Positions 1-7,932 of a stretch of 64,000 nt of DNA are shown here, one piece after another. The position numbers and the translations under genes were made by a program. The notes under the pieces are model-generated. The model did not search any database, was not told where the DNA came from, and was given only the letters and a program-made list of their open reading frames with translations. This DNA is from Roseibacillus persicicus (GTDB taxonomy: Bacteria > Verrucomicrobiota > Verrucomicrobiia > Verrucomicrobiales > Akkermansiaceae): the NCBI RefSeq assembly GCF_014651675.1, contig NZ_BMXI01000008.1, positions 178,463 to 242,462 of the forward strand, in the 5' to 3' direction. The stretch's first letter is position 1. Each line of letters begins with the position of its first letter.

Positions 1-1521
1 CTCACGTGGCACGACGGCCAGTTCTATGCCCTGGCGGAAGGATACGGCGGGGCCCCCATCCTGGTGAGCTCCGCGAGCGGGGTGACTTGGGAGGTCAGCA
101 GCGGATTGGCCGGCGATTCGTCTTCCGACTTTTCGCGGGCGAAAGCCACTCACCTCACGTCGGCAAACGGTCAGCTCTACATTTTGGGGGAAAATGGAAA
201 TCTGTGGAAGGGGGCCAATTGGGAAACGGAGCGCGAACAGCTCCTGCCCCAACAAGCGTGGAACTGGACGACGATCGCTGCCAGGGATGACCGTCTTGTC
301 ATTGCCGGGGAAGGAGGGCACCTCCTCTGGAGTGATGATGCGGTCACCTTCTCTCCGGTGCAATTACCCGAACCAGCCGACGTGGCCCGGGTGATTCATG
401 CTCCCGAATTGAATCTTTTTCTCGCGGTTGGAGGAACGGAGGCTGAGGCCAAGTGCTGGCTCTCCAGCGACGGAATCACCTGGACCGCAACGGCCCCTGT
501 CCATTTTTCGAACAGCTCCCTCAAGGGTGCGGTCTGGGATGGGCAATATTTTTGGGCCTGTGGCCAGGCGGGAGCCTTGGCCCGCTCGAGCGATGGCGTT
601 GCTTGGACTCCCATCTCGCTGGGCACTGCTGTGGACCTAACTTCTGTGAACTACGGGGGAGGGACTTATCTCATAACGGCAAGCGAGGGCTTGATTTTTT
701 ATTCCACAGACGGGCTCAGTTGGGACTCCGTTCAACTGGGACCCGAGACCGTTACCTATCAGAACGCTAGTTTCGGCAACGGCCTCTGGCTCGTCCCTGA
801 TTCCTATCAGGCTCATTTCACCGAAGACTTTGAAGTGTGGTGGAAACGGGATGCCCAGGCGGTGGATTCCGATATTCTCTTTGCCTTCGGGACCTTCATC
901 GCCTGTGACCAACGCTATCTCTCCAGTTCGCCCGATGGCTCCGCGTGGGACATTCACTACGAGGGGCTCTTTGGCGCTGACTTTCCCTACCCCGCACAGG
1001 GCGGGTTCAAGCATGGGGCGCGCTTTCAGGATCGGGTCGTCTTTGTCGGAGATGGAGGGCTCATTGGGGTGAGCGCCGCTTGGCGCGATTTCTTCGCGGA
1101 ATGGCAGGCAGAACAGTTTTCACCTGCTCAACTCGCCGATGAAGCCATCTCCGGACCACTGGCCGATCCTGATGGTGATGGCTGGGCCAATGCCTTCGAA
1201 TACCGTTTCGATCTCAACCCCTTACTCAGAGAGGCTGTCGGCGAGGCCTCTCTTCTGCATCACTGGGTTGATAATGTGAGGTTCGATTGGGTTGGTTACA
1301 CGGGTTTGCAAGGTCAGTATACCTTCCCGTGGTCCCTCGACCGTCCCGGGGCGATCTGTTGGGTAGAACGATTTGAAAGCGAGCGAGGTTGGGTCCGCGA
1401 TGGCCTGGAACCTGACTTTCCTTCTTCTTCCCAAGGACGGTATCGCAAGTCGGTGCGGGTGAAGATCGAAGGAAGTGATCCCGTGCTGCTTCGTCTCCGT
1501 ACTGAAGTGGTTCGCCCGTGA
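1..1521 (+). CDS. Secreted beta-propeller-like protein, 5' end outside window
   Basis: The frame is open from the first base, and the residues before the first possible start (GTG at 64) already look coding, so the gene begins upstream of the window. It carries repeated units of the kind S-x-D-G-x-x-W (SDGITWT, SSDGVAWT, STDGLSW, SPDGSAWD), typical of BNR/YCF48-like propeller blades. Near the C-terminus is DPDGDGWANAFEYRF, a calcium-binding TSP3/dockerin-like loop common in Verrucomicrobiota exoproteins. After it comes a beta-rich tail ending in a LLRLRTEV-type strand that resembles the tails of other secreted proteins in this window. No catalytic motif was seen. Export is inferred from the architecture, because the signal peptide would lie outside the window. 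It is convergent with the radical SAM gene. Confidence 0.8.
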   Translation, partial: LTWHDGQFYALAEGYGGAPILVSSASGVTWEVSSGLAGDSSSDFSRAKATHLTSANGQLYILGENGNLWKGANWETEREQLLPQQAWNWTTIAARDDRLVIAGEGGHLLWSDDAVTFSPVQLPEPADVARVIHAPELNLFLAVGGTEAEAKCWLSSDGITWTATAPVHFSNSSLKGAVWDGQYFWACGQAGALARSSDGVAWTPISLGTAVDLTSVNYGGGTYLITASEGLIFYSTDGLSWDSVQLGPETVTYQNASFGNGLWLVPDSYQAHFTEDFEVWWKRDAQAVDSDILFAFGTFIACDQRYLSSSPDGSAWDIHYEGLFGADFPYPAQGGFKHGARFQDRVVFVGDGGLIGVSAAWRDFFAEWQAEQFSPAQLADEAISGPLADPDGDGWANAFEYRFDLNPLLREAVGEASLLHHWVDNVRFDWVGYTGLQGQYTFPWSLDRPGAICWVERFESERGWVRDGLEPDFPSSSQGRYRKSVRVKIEGSDPVLLRLRTEVVRP

Positions 1522-1587
1522 GATTTTATTGTGGGTGGTCTCTTCGCAAGTCGCGAAGCGGGGGTAGCTCGGCTGGAAAATTCCGCC

Positions 1588-2943
1588 TCACTCCAATCCA
1601 TAGTAGCGGCAGAAGGAGTCCAACTTGCCATCGGGTCGAATGACGTGGGTGCAGCAACGGTCGATGCGATCGTCGTCCCAGGTGCTGGCGTCCATGAAGG
1701 GTTTGATGAAGAGGCGGTAGGTGTCCTTTTCGCGCAGCTCGAACTGCTTCAGGATTTCCCCCAGTTCCGTATTGTCGCAGCCGCACTGCACGAGGTCGGA
1801 GAGGTTGTAGCGAATCTTGTCCTGCAAGAAGCCCTGCACTTTGGCAAAGTCGATGAAGTGCGAAACACTGCGCGTGCCGAGGGGAGTCTTGAGCAAGTAG
1901 CCAATCGTCGCGCAGTTCGGGTCGCCGCAGGGCAGGGGGGTGAAGTCATCGGGCCAGAGCTCCTCGCCCGACTGCTCCATCAATCCCAAGATAACGTCCG
2001 CGGTATTCAGGCGGCGCTCTTGGGCGTGGGTGCGGCCGGAGTGGAACATGGGCTGGAAGGAGACGCCCCGACAGCTTTCGAATTCCAGCCCGAAGCGCAC
2101 CGTCTCCCAGAGATGGGGCAGGTTCTCCGGCGTCACCGTCATCGCGAGGGTGACGGGCAGGGCGATGGATTCGCAATTGGCGAGAGCCATCTTTTTCATC
2201 GCCCGCAGGTCGGCCCCCCGCAATTCGACTTGGCCAGCCTCTTGGGGACCATCGAATTGTAAGTAGAGTTGGATGTGACCCCGGGAAGTGCGTTTGCCCA
2301 GCTCGGCGACAAAGTCTTTATCGCCCGCCAGCTTCACCCCATTGGTATTGATGAGGGCGTAGTCGATACGCGGTTCCTCATGGATCCAATCCAGCAGGGC
2401 AAAGAATTCGGGATGCAAAGTCGGTTCTCCGCCGGAAAGCTGCAGCAGCTCGATGTGGCCCTTGCGGTCCAGCACCCCGGTGATGCGTTGCTGCAGTGCG
2501 GCGAGGGAGTGATACTTCAGGCGTTCCCCCGTTCCCGAGGGCGAGTCAGCAAAACAAGTCGGACAAGCTAGATTGCACGAGTCCACAATCTCGATGAGGG
2601 CCAGGCAGGTGGAGAGCTTTTCGATGGTATCGGGTTGGCCGGCATTCTTTCCCAAGGTTCCTGGCAGTCCCGCCGAGTCCGCGGGCGAACAGGCGCAGCC
2701 CGGTCCACAGCGATTGTCCTCCGACCCCTGGGCCAGCCAATAGAAGCGGGCATCAGAGGAGATGAGGGAGGTGGAGGTGCCATGTTCCGGACAAGTCCGC
2801 CGCAGATGCACTTCGGACTTCCCGTCCTCATTGTTCACCTTGAGAACCTCGCCCGGGACCCGGAGATGGCATTCGGGACAGCGGGAGGTGGTGCGCTTAA
2901 TCTCCCGTGGATCACGGGAGAGGATGGGAGGAAGAGTGGTCAT
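1588..2943 (-). CDS. COG1964-type radical SAM protein
   Basis: Radical SAM enzyme. The cluster motif CNLACPTC (CxxxCxxC, residues about 123-130) would hold the 4Fe-4S cluster that cleaves S-adenosylmethionine, followed by a LSGGEPTLH SAM-binding strand. The N-terminus has a Cys pair (CPEC, residue 22 on) and CPEHG, a small zinc-ribbon-like region, plus a CGPGCAC segment. This layout matches COG1964, the family of archaeal MJ0619, a pterin methylase. The bacterial substrate is unknown to me. I chose the ATG at 2943 because an upstream extension would overlap the preceding gene. That gene's stop codon lies only 2 bases before this start, so the enzyme is probably the last gene of a four-gene operon with three small membrane proteins (2946-4162). 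Confidence 0.85.
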   Translation of the reverse strand: MTTLPPILSRDPREIKRTTSRCPECHLRVPGEVLKVNNEDGKSEVHLRRTCPEHGTSTSLISSDARFYWLAQGSEDNRCGPGCACSPADSAGLPGTLGKNAGQPDTIEKLSTCLALIEIVDSCNLACPTCFADSPSGTGERLKYHSLAALQQRITGVLDRKGHIELLQLSGGEPTLHPEFFALLDWIHEEPRIDYALINTNGVKLAGDKDFVAELGKRTSRGHIQLYLQFDGPQEAGQVELRGADLRAMKKMALANCESIALPVTLAMTVTPENLPHLWETVRFGLEFESCRGVSFQPMFHSGRTHAQERRLNTADVILGLMEQSGEELWPDDFTPLPCGDPNCATIGYLLKTPLGTRSVSHFIDFAKVQGFLQDKIRYNLSDLVQCGCDNTELGEILKQFELREKDTYRLFIKPFMDASTWDDDRIDRCCTHVIRPDGKLDSFCRYYGLE

Positions 2944-2945
2944 GA

Positions 2946-3305
2946 TTAGAGAGAAATAAAGAGAAGGCAGCCGCCAAACGCAATGGTCACAAACACCAAC
3001 GGAGTGACGAGGCATTGAATCAGGCAGAAGACGGTGGTCTCGAAGGCTAGGGCTTTGCCATGAATTCCTTCGCGGCCATCCCTATCGGTAATCTTGAGGA
3101 TGGAGGCAAAGACACCAGCACAAATTGAGATCAGCAGAAGGAGGAATAGCAGCGCAAGGACGAGCTGTTGTTCAGTGAGAAAGCCAGTCGAACCGAAAGC
3201 GGCCCCGAGGAAGACGAGTCCGATTGATGAAATCCCCGGCAATACCCAACAGAGAAAGCTCAGCCACCCATGGAGGGGAGGTCGCGATGCCTTGGGTGGT
3301 GGAAT
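2946..3305 (-). CDS. Small membrane protein, third tandem paralog (non-canonical or lost start)
   Basis: About 119 residues with three likely membrane helices. It is clearly homologous to its two upstream neighbours: all share P-P-x-K, a W-L-x-x-x-C-W-x-x-P-G motif, an (S/G)xxFASL/I segment and a F-C-L-x-Q-x-x-x-T-P motif. The first canonical start in frame is TTG at 3242, but the homology runs upstream past W-L-S-F-L-C-W-V-L-P-G to the P-P-P-K segment. No ATG, GTG or TTG lies between there and an in-frame TAG at 3327-3329, and a GTG (3339-3341) lies just beyond that stop. The start given here is an ATT at 3303-3305 that aligns with the IPPPK of the first paralog. Either an unusual start is used or the gene is freshly damaged. 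Function unknown. The stop lies 2 bases before the radical SAM start. Confidence 0.55.
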   Translation of the reverse strand: MPPPKASRPPLHGWLSFLCWVLPGISSIGLVFLGAAFGSTGFLTEQQLVLALLFLLLLISICAGVFASILKITDRDGREGIHGKALAFETTVFCLIQCLVTPLVFVTIAFGGCLLFISL

Positions 3306-3397
3306 TTCACTGGAGATAGCCTGACGCTAGCAGTTTGCCACCCGCGCCCGAAATTGATTTCGCTGATAGAAAGATTGTTTATATCAATGTCAGCCTA

Positions 3398-3766
3398 TCA
3401 ATTGCCCAGAAGAAGGTTGGCACCCACTAGGAAAGGGATGGCCGAAATGGGGGCGGTGATGATTTGCCACAAACAGAAGGAAAAAGTCTCTCGCGCGAGA
3501 ACCCGGACTTTCGTTTCTTCACTGCCATCGCGAAGAGAAACGACCTGCAGGGATGCAAACAAACCGCTGCCCCCAAGGACCAACAACCAAAAGGCAATTG
3601 CGCCCAGGAGAGTGGTTCGAGCTTCCACATGATAGCTGGATTGATTCCAATAGAGAACGGAATAGAGAACCCCCAAGACTGCCCCGGGAAGGATCCAGCA
3701 GAGGAAGGTCAGCCAGCGGTGGACGGCAGAAACGATCTTTTCTGCGGGAGGACGGCTGGGTTTCAT
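3398..3766 (-). CDS. Small membrane protein, second tandem paralog
   Basis: A protein of 122 residues with a short charged N-terminus, one hydrophobic segment around WLTFLCWILPGAVLGVL, a second around residues 52-72, and a third at the C-terminus after a FSFCLWQIITAP motif. It is a paralog of the genes on either side. I do not recognise a named family. It is 18 bases downstream of the first paralog and about 90 bases upstream of the third, all on one strand leading into the radical SAM gene. A structural or partner role in the membrane is only inference. Confidence 0.7.
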   Translation of the reverse strand: MKPSRPPAEKIVSAVHRWLTFLCWILPGAVLGVLYSVLYWNQSSYHVEARTTLLGAIAFWLLVLGGSGLFASLQVVSLRDGSEETKVRVLARETFSFCLWQIITAPISAIPFLVGANLLLGN

Positions 3767-3784
3767 CGAGGAGATTCGAACCTG

Positions 3785-4162
3785 TTAGGAAAAGATCGAA
3801 GAGACGGCTCCACAGCCCATCATAAAGGAAAAGGCGACGACGGGAGTCACAAAGATTTGTGCCAGGCAGAAGAGGAAAGTTTGCCCGGCCACCGTGCGGG
3901 GAGTGACCCCGGAACTGCCCTCCAGGCGCGTGATTCGTAAGATTGAGGCGAAGATGCCCGAGCCAATCAGGAGGGCGAGCAGAACGAGAAGCAGAAGCTC
4001 ATCGAGAATTTCGAGAAAGGGACTGCTGCTCCGGCGGGAGTAGGACAGAACGAAACTCAAGGTCACCGCCCCCAGCGCGGATAGGCCGGGAACAAGCCAG
4101 CAAAAAACCATCAGCCAGCCTTGCACCGCAGAGGGCTTCGGTGGCGGGATGTTTGGTTCCAT
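3785..4162 (-). CDS. Small membrane protein, first tandem paralog
   Basis: A protein of 125 residues that starts the probable four-gene operon running down to the radical SAM gene at 1588. Three hydrophobic stretches are visible (about residues 17-38, 52-74 and 98-122), with the shared motifs WLMVFCWLVPG and FLFCLAQIFVTP. It has the complete N-terminus (ATG at 4162, then an IPPPK segment) against which the defective start of the third paralog can be judged. Family not recognised. Three copies in a row suggest duplication, and conserved Cys/Trp/Gln/Pro positions suggest purifying selection on all three. Confidence 0.7.
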   Translation of the reverse strand: MEPNIPPPKPSAVQGWLMVFCWLVPGLSALGAVTLSFVLSYSRRSSSPFLEILDELLLLVLLALLIGSGIFASILRITRLEGSSGVTPRTVAGQTFLFCLAQIFVTPVVAFSFMMGCGAVSSIFS

Positions 4163-4224
4163 GCGGGGATCCTAACAAGAGCGGGACTCGGGCAAAACCA
4201 GATTATCCTCAGCCTAAAAATAAG

Positions 4225-4259
4225 AACCCCGCCTTCCTGTGGGGGGGGAAGGCGGGGTT
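4225..4259 (-). terminator. Rho-independent terminator after the PEP-CTERM gene
   Basis: A perfect 13-bp stem (AACCCCGCCTTCC and its complement) around a G-rich loop, about 70 bases past the stop of the minus-strand PEP-CTERM gene. A T-rich stretch follows on the minus strand (TTATTTTT). The plus-strand side is also T-rich, so it could act in both directions. Confidence 0.75.
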
Positions 4260-4330
4260 TTGTGGGTTTTTAGGGGTTTTCTTTGGGCTGTATGGGTTTT
4301 TGGTTTGGGTTTTTTTGTAGGGGAAATGTT

Positions 4331-5056
4331 TTAGCTGCGGCGTCGCACAGTTAGAAAGCCAAGGCCGATGAGACCAAGAATGGCAGTGCTGGGTTCAGGG
4401 ATTGAGGTCTGGGAGAACGAGACGTTATCATAATCCACCGCTGAGTTGTTATAGTTTGTTGCCTGATTACTAAAGCCGAATTGAACGAATCCTCCGACCA
4501 TGCCGGCATCGATCGTCACTTCCAGCTCTTCGCTGATAGGCCCAGCCAAGGTCGAAGTATCGGCAGTGGGGAAGGCGAGAAGAGTGCTGAAGTCATTGGG
4601 AAAAACTTTAATGAAGGCGATGGCGGTCGATGGCGGTAGCAATGCATTGGTTGCGGCGGGCGCAGCGTCGAACGAGAAATACCAAGTGGAGCCCACATCG
4701 TCGATGGTGATGGCTTGCTGCTGGTAAACGTTCATCTCGATTATGTTTCCCGCACCCTGATCCCCAGCGTTACCGTAGTCGCTGTAGACGACCATCTGCT
4801 GATCCCCGGGAGTGCCAGAGAGACCTGCGGCAGAAGCTCCTCCAAAGTTGGTACCACCAAAATATCCCCCCAAATAGTTTGCTCCGGTAGGGTCGAAGAC
4901 ATTGGCAAACCATTGCCATCCTTCACCACCAAGTGACGCGGCGGAATCTGAGGCGTCAAGAGAGTCGAAGTTGGATGCGAAGCCGACAATGGCGCCGTTT
5001 GACATTCCAGCTGCAAGATTTATTGAGACGGCCACGCCTATCAGTTTGTTCTTCAT
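4331..5056 (-). CDS. PEP-CTERM sorting-domain protein
   Basis: An exported protein of 241 residues. The N-terminal signal peptide (MKNKLIGVAVSINLAAG...) ends near residue 22. The C-terminus has the complete tripartite sorting signal: IPEPST, a hydrophobic helix (AILGLIGLGFL) and a basic tail (VRRRS). By family knowledge this is cleaved by exosortase, and the protein is anchored or released into the extracellular matrix. The middle is a beta-rich, Gly/Asn/Ser-rich domain with no catalytic motif. The gene is monocistronic: a terminator follows it and a 364-base spacer with a divergent gene lies upstream. No exosortase is in the window. Confidence 0.9.
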   Translation of the reverse strand: MKNKLIGVAVSINLAAGMSNGAIVGFASNFDSLDASDSAASLGGEGWQWFANVFDPTGANYLGGYFGGTNFGGASAAGLSGTPGDQQMVVYSDYGNAGDQGAGNIIEMNVYQQQAITIDDVGSTWYFSFDAAPAATNALLPPSTAIAFIKVFPNDFSTLLAFPTADTSTLAGPISEELEVTIDAGMVGGFVQFGFSNQATNYNNSAVDYDNVSFSQTSIPEPSTAILGLIGLGFLTVRRRS

Positions 5057-5420
5057 GGGTCTTTCAGCAAAGCAAAGTCGGGGACTAAATCAACACAAAA
5101 ATTGCATGAAGTTACATATTCTCCAGAAGGCAAAGAACCGGAGGTCCCTAAAGCGAAATTGCTGGGTGGATTTTCTCAGCGCCTCGGTTTAACCGGGGAA
5201 AAATTTTACTCTTTGTTTCCGTCGGAATGTTATTTTTTCTTCGGAATTAGTCGAAAGCTTCACCAGTTCCTCATCTCTTCGTGCTTTGGCTTTAAGAAGC
5301 AACTGAGGTCAGTACCTCTCGTCTAAGGTTGAACTTTCAGTTCGGATTGTATATCGAAGTCGTCATTATCGAACTTCTATTTTTGAAGTTTGGTAATGAA
5401 GCAAACAACAACAATGCAGC
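5057..5420. other. Divergent intergenic region, 364 bases
   Basis: Separates two divergently transcribed secreted-protein genes. No gene was found. It contains a small inverted repeat, AACTTC-7-GAAGTT at 5372-5390, 30 bases before the plus-strand start, and a weak promoter-like pair TTGAAC...TATATC near 5333-5360 with a short spacer. Promoters for both flanking genes must lie here, but I cannot place them with confidence. Confidence 0.4.
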
Positions 5421-7931
5421 ATGATTAGGACAACGCTTTTTCTAACGGTTCTGTTTGTTTTCGCGAATCATCTCGCGGCAAATAGTCAGGTCGTCACTAC
5501 CCATTCGGACCAGGATGATAATCCCGTCGGTTCCGAGCTCTCACTGCGCGAGGCGATTCGCGAGGCGGGTGACGAGCTTTCCACCATTACCTTTGATCCC
5601 AGTGTGGGCGCCCAGCGCTTTTTTATAACCGGAGAGTCGCTTTTGATTTCAGATCCTGAGCCCTCCAATGAAGTGAACGGAGCCTTGATCATCGATGCCT
5701 CTGCTTTGGAGGAACCCATCGTAATTTCTGCGATTGGTCTGCCCGCCGATACGGACGCGTTCAATGTCACCAATCGGAGCCTCATCTTGAAAAATGTGAT
5801 CATCGAGGATGCTCCCCGCTATGGCATCCTGGCTGCATATGGGGATGCCAGTGATATCACTTTGGAGGATGTGATCATTCGTTACTGTGGGAACAGTGGG
5901 ATTAATTTTGCTTCGGGAGACCTTGTGATGAGTCGCTGCGAAGTGCATGGCAATGGTTTGAAAAAGAAGACCAATGATTCTGCTGGATACGGTTTGCGCT
6001 TCTATTTCGGTCGCACAGTGGAGATTCGGGAGAGCTGCTTCTATCACAATTTTGGGGGAGGGGTTGCCATTTCGGGGCTCCCGGACAATCGATTCGAAAA
6101 GGGCTTTCTATCCAACTGCACCATTGCGGAAAATGGGTTGTCGAAAAGCAAGTCGGACGCGGGCGGGGTTCATACCGAGGGCTCATTGCCTATCATCATG
6201 GCCGATTGCACCATCGTCGACAATTTGGGTGGTGGGGTCGCGGGTGGAAGCAATTTGGCTCTCTATAGTTGTATCGTGGCCCGAAACCGGGAGGAAAATA
6301 GTGGTGAACTTCTCAACTTGATTGACCACGCGTCTTCGCGAATCGACTCAATGGGATACAATCTTTGCGATACCACTCCGGCCGCACTGGCTCACTCCGG
6401 TGATGTGCTTGGGGTGGACCCCAAGTTGTCTCGATTGGGATACTTCGGAGGGGTAGTGCCGACTTGCTTCCCAGAGCCTGGTTCGCCTGCGCTTGGGGCC
6501 GGAAATCCCGGGCACGCGAATGCGTTCTTTGAAGGTCTTTACGATGGACGCGGGTTTGCGCGCAATGCCAGTCGATCCGGGGCTCCAGCCTCGAACATTC
6601 GGGATATCGGGGCGGTGGAAGCCGCGACCCACGTGGCCTACTATGTGACCTCTGCCGGGACCGATGGCCCGGGCACCCTGGATACGATGATCAACGCGCC
6701 GGGTCCCGCCAATCGCCGCATCATCTTCAGCCCCGCAATGAGCGGAGCAACGATTTCGGTGGGCTCTCTGGAATTGGGGAGTGGGGCCCATATCGACTTC
6801 GACGCCAGCAGCCTGGCGGTGCCGCTGACCTTGCAGACAACGAACAGCCAGCGGGGTTTCTGGTTGCGGGAAGGAGCCAGCGCGTCCTTTCAGAATATTC
6901 GCTTTCGATCATCGGGAAGTTCCTCCAGTGAACCGTTTTTCGCAGTGGCCAGAGGTTCCCGGTTGGGAGCGAATCGATGCGAATACAGTGGCAATGCCCG
7001 CCGCTTCATCTCGTTGGATATCACGGCCGGTCTCGCTTCCCGCGTACTTCTCAACGAATGCAACTTTGAGGATAATGTGATGTCGGCAGGGGCTATTATT
7101 TCAGCCAGTCAACAAGCTCCTTCGATTCAGATCTGGAATTCGACCTTTGATGGCAATGAAAGCACTGGAGCCAGCGTGAGTGCGGCGATGATTGCCTATT
7201 CGGGAACGGACCGGAGTGTGTTGGAGGTGCGAAATTGCACCTTTGACGGCACTGTTGGAGCGGCGGTGTATAGCAACAATTCGCGTCTCTGGGTCAACTA
7301 TTCAACCTTCTCCCAAAGCCATGGGCCCGGGGCGCTGGTTATCCAGAATGGAAGCTACAATCGGGTGAGCAACAGTCTTTTCTACGAGAATACGAGTAGT
7401 TTGGATGTGCTCGGAAAGGCTGACCTGAATGTGGTGGTCAATGCGGGCAACTTCCGATGGGATGGGAATTGGAGCACTATTGCGGGCACCTCGTTCGCTA
7501 GTCAGAACGACTTCGTTCTCGCTCCGTTGGGTGAGTATGGGGGCTTTTGGAGAACCCGCCCCTTGTTAGAGGAAAGCATCTTGATCGGGAGCAATGAAGA
7601 TGCCGCCCGGCGGGTCTTTGACGCTCACTACGACCATGTGACCCTGGCAGTCCTCCCGACTCCGGGAGCGGTGGCAACATTCGCGGATTATGAATCGACC
7701 GATGGAGCTATCGATCTGACTTTGGTCAATGTCGCTTCTGGCCAAGCCGAGGTCGAGGTCACTGCCCCGCCGGCTATTCTCCTGCAATTCTATGGTGGAG
7801 AAGACTTGTCCTCGCTGGTGCCCATCGATTCCGCGTTCTCGACCAACAGTATGGCCCCGGAGGCTCATACCGTTACCCTACCGGCGGTTCTGCCAGAGAA
7901 GTATTTTCTACAGATTCGCTCAGTGCTCTGA
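5421..7931 (+). CDS. CSLREA / parallel beta-helix (choice-of-anchor Q type) secreted protein
   Basis: An exported protein of 836 residues with an N-terminal signal peptide ending around ANS. It then has the CSLREA-type module (NPVGSELSLREAIREA, residues about 35-50) and beta-helix repeats rich in short turns such as NCTI, GGGV and S/N ladders. The segment PALGAGNPG...DIGAVE (around residues 350-395) is the closing motif of choice-of-anchor Q proteins. A second module begins right after it with YVTSAGTDGPGTL, repeating the whole architecture, so the protein is an internal duplication of about 400 residues. Such proteins are generally surface-exposed, with polysaccharide-binding or structural roles; no catalytic residues can be assigned. 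It is convergent with uvrA, with a single base between the stops. Confidence 0.85.
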   Translation: MIRTTLFLTVLFVFANHLAANSQVVTTHSDQDDNPVGSELSLREAIREAGDELSTITFDPSVGAQRFFITGESLLISDPEPSNEVNGALIIDASALEEPIVISAIGLPADTDAFNVTNRSLILKNVIIEDAPRYGILAAYGDASDITLEDVIIRYCGNSGINFASGDLVMSRCEVHGNGLKKKTNDSAGYGLRFYFGRTVEIRESCFYHNFGGGVAISGLPDNRFEKGFLSNCTIAENGLSKSKSDAGGVHTEGSLPIIMADCTIVDNLGGGVAGGSNLALYSCIVARNREENSGELLNLIDHASSRIDSMGYNLCDTTPAALAHSGDVLGVDPKLSRLGYFGGVVPTCFPEPGSPALGAGNPGHANAFFEGLYDGRGFARNASRSGAPASNIRDIGAVEAATHVAYYVTSAGTDGPGTLDTMINAPGPANRRIIFSPAMSGATISVGSLELGSGAHIDFDASSLAVPLTLQTTNSQRGFWLREGASASFQNIRFRSSGSSSSEPFFAVARGSRLGANRCEYSGNARRFISLDITAGLASRVLLNECNFEDNVMSAGAIISASQQAPSIQIWNSTFDGNESTGASVSAAMIAYSGTDRSVLEVRNCTFDGTVGAAVYSNNSRLWVNYSTFSQSHGPGALVIQNGSYNRVSNSLFYENTSSLDVLGKADLNVVVNAGNFRWDGNWSTIAGTSFASQNDFVLAPLGEYGGFWRTRPLLEESILIGSNEDAARRVFDAHYDHVTLAVLPTPGAVATFADYESTDGAIDLTLVNVASGQAEVEVTAPPAILLQFYGGEDLSSLVPIDSAFSTNSMAPEAHTVTLPAVLPEKYFLQIRSVL

Positions 7932-7932
7932 T

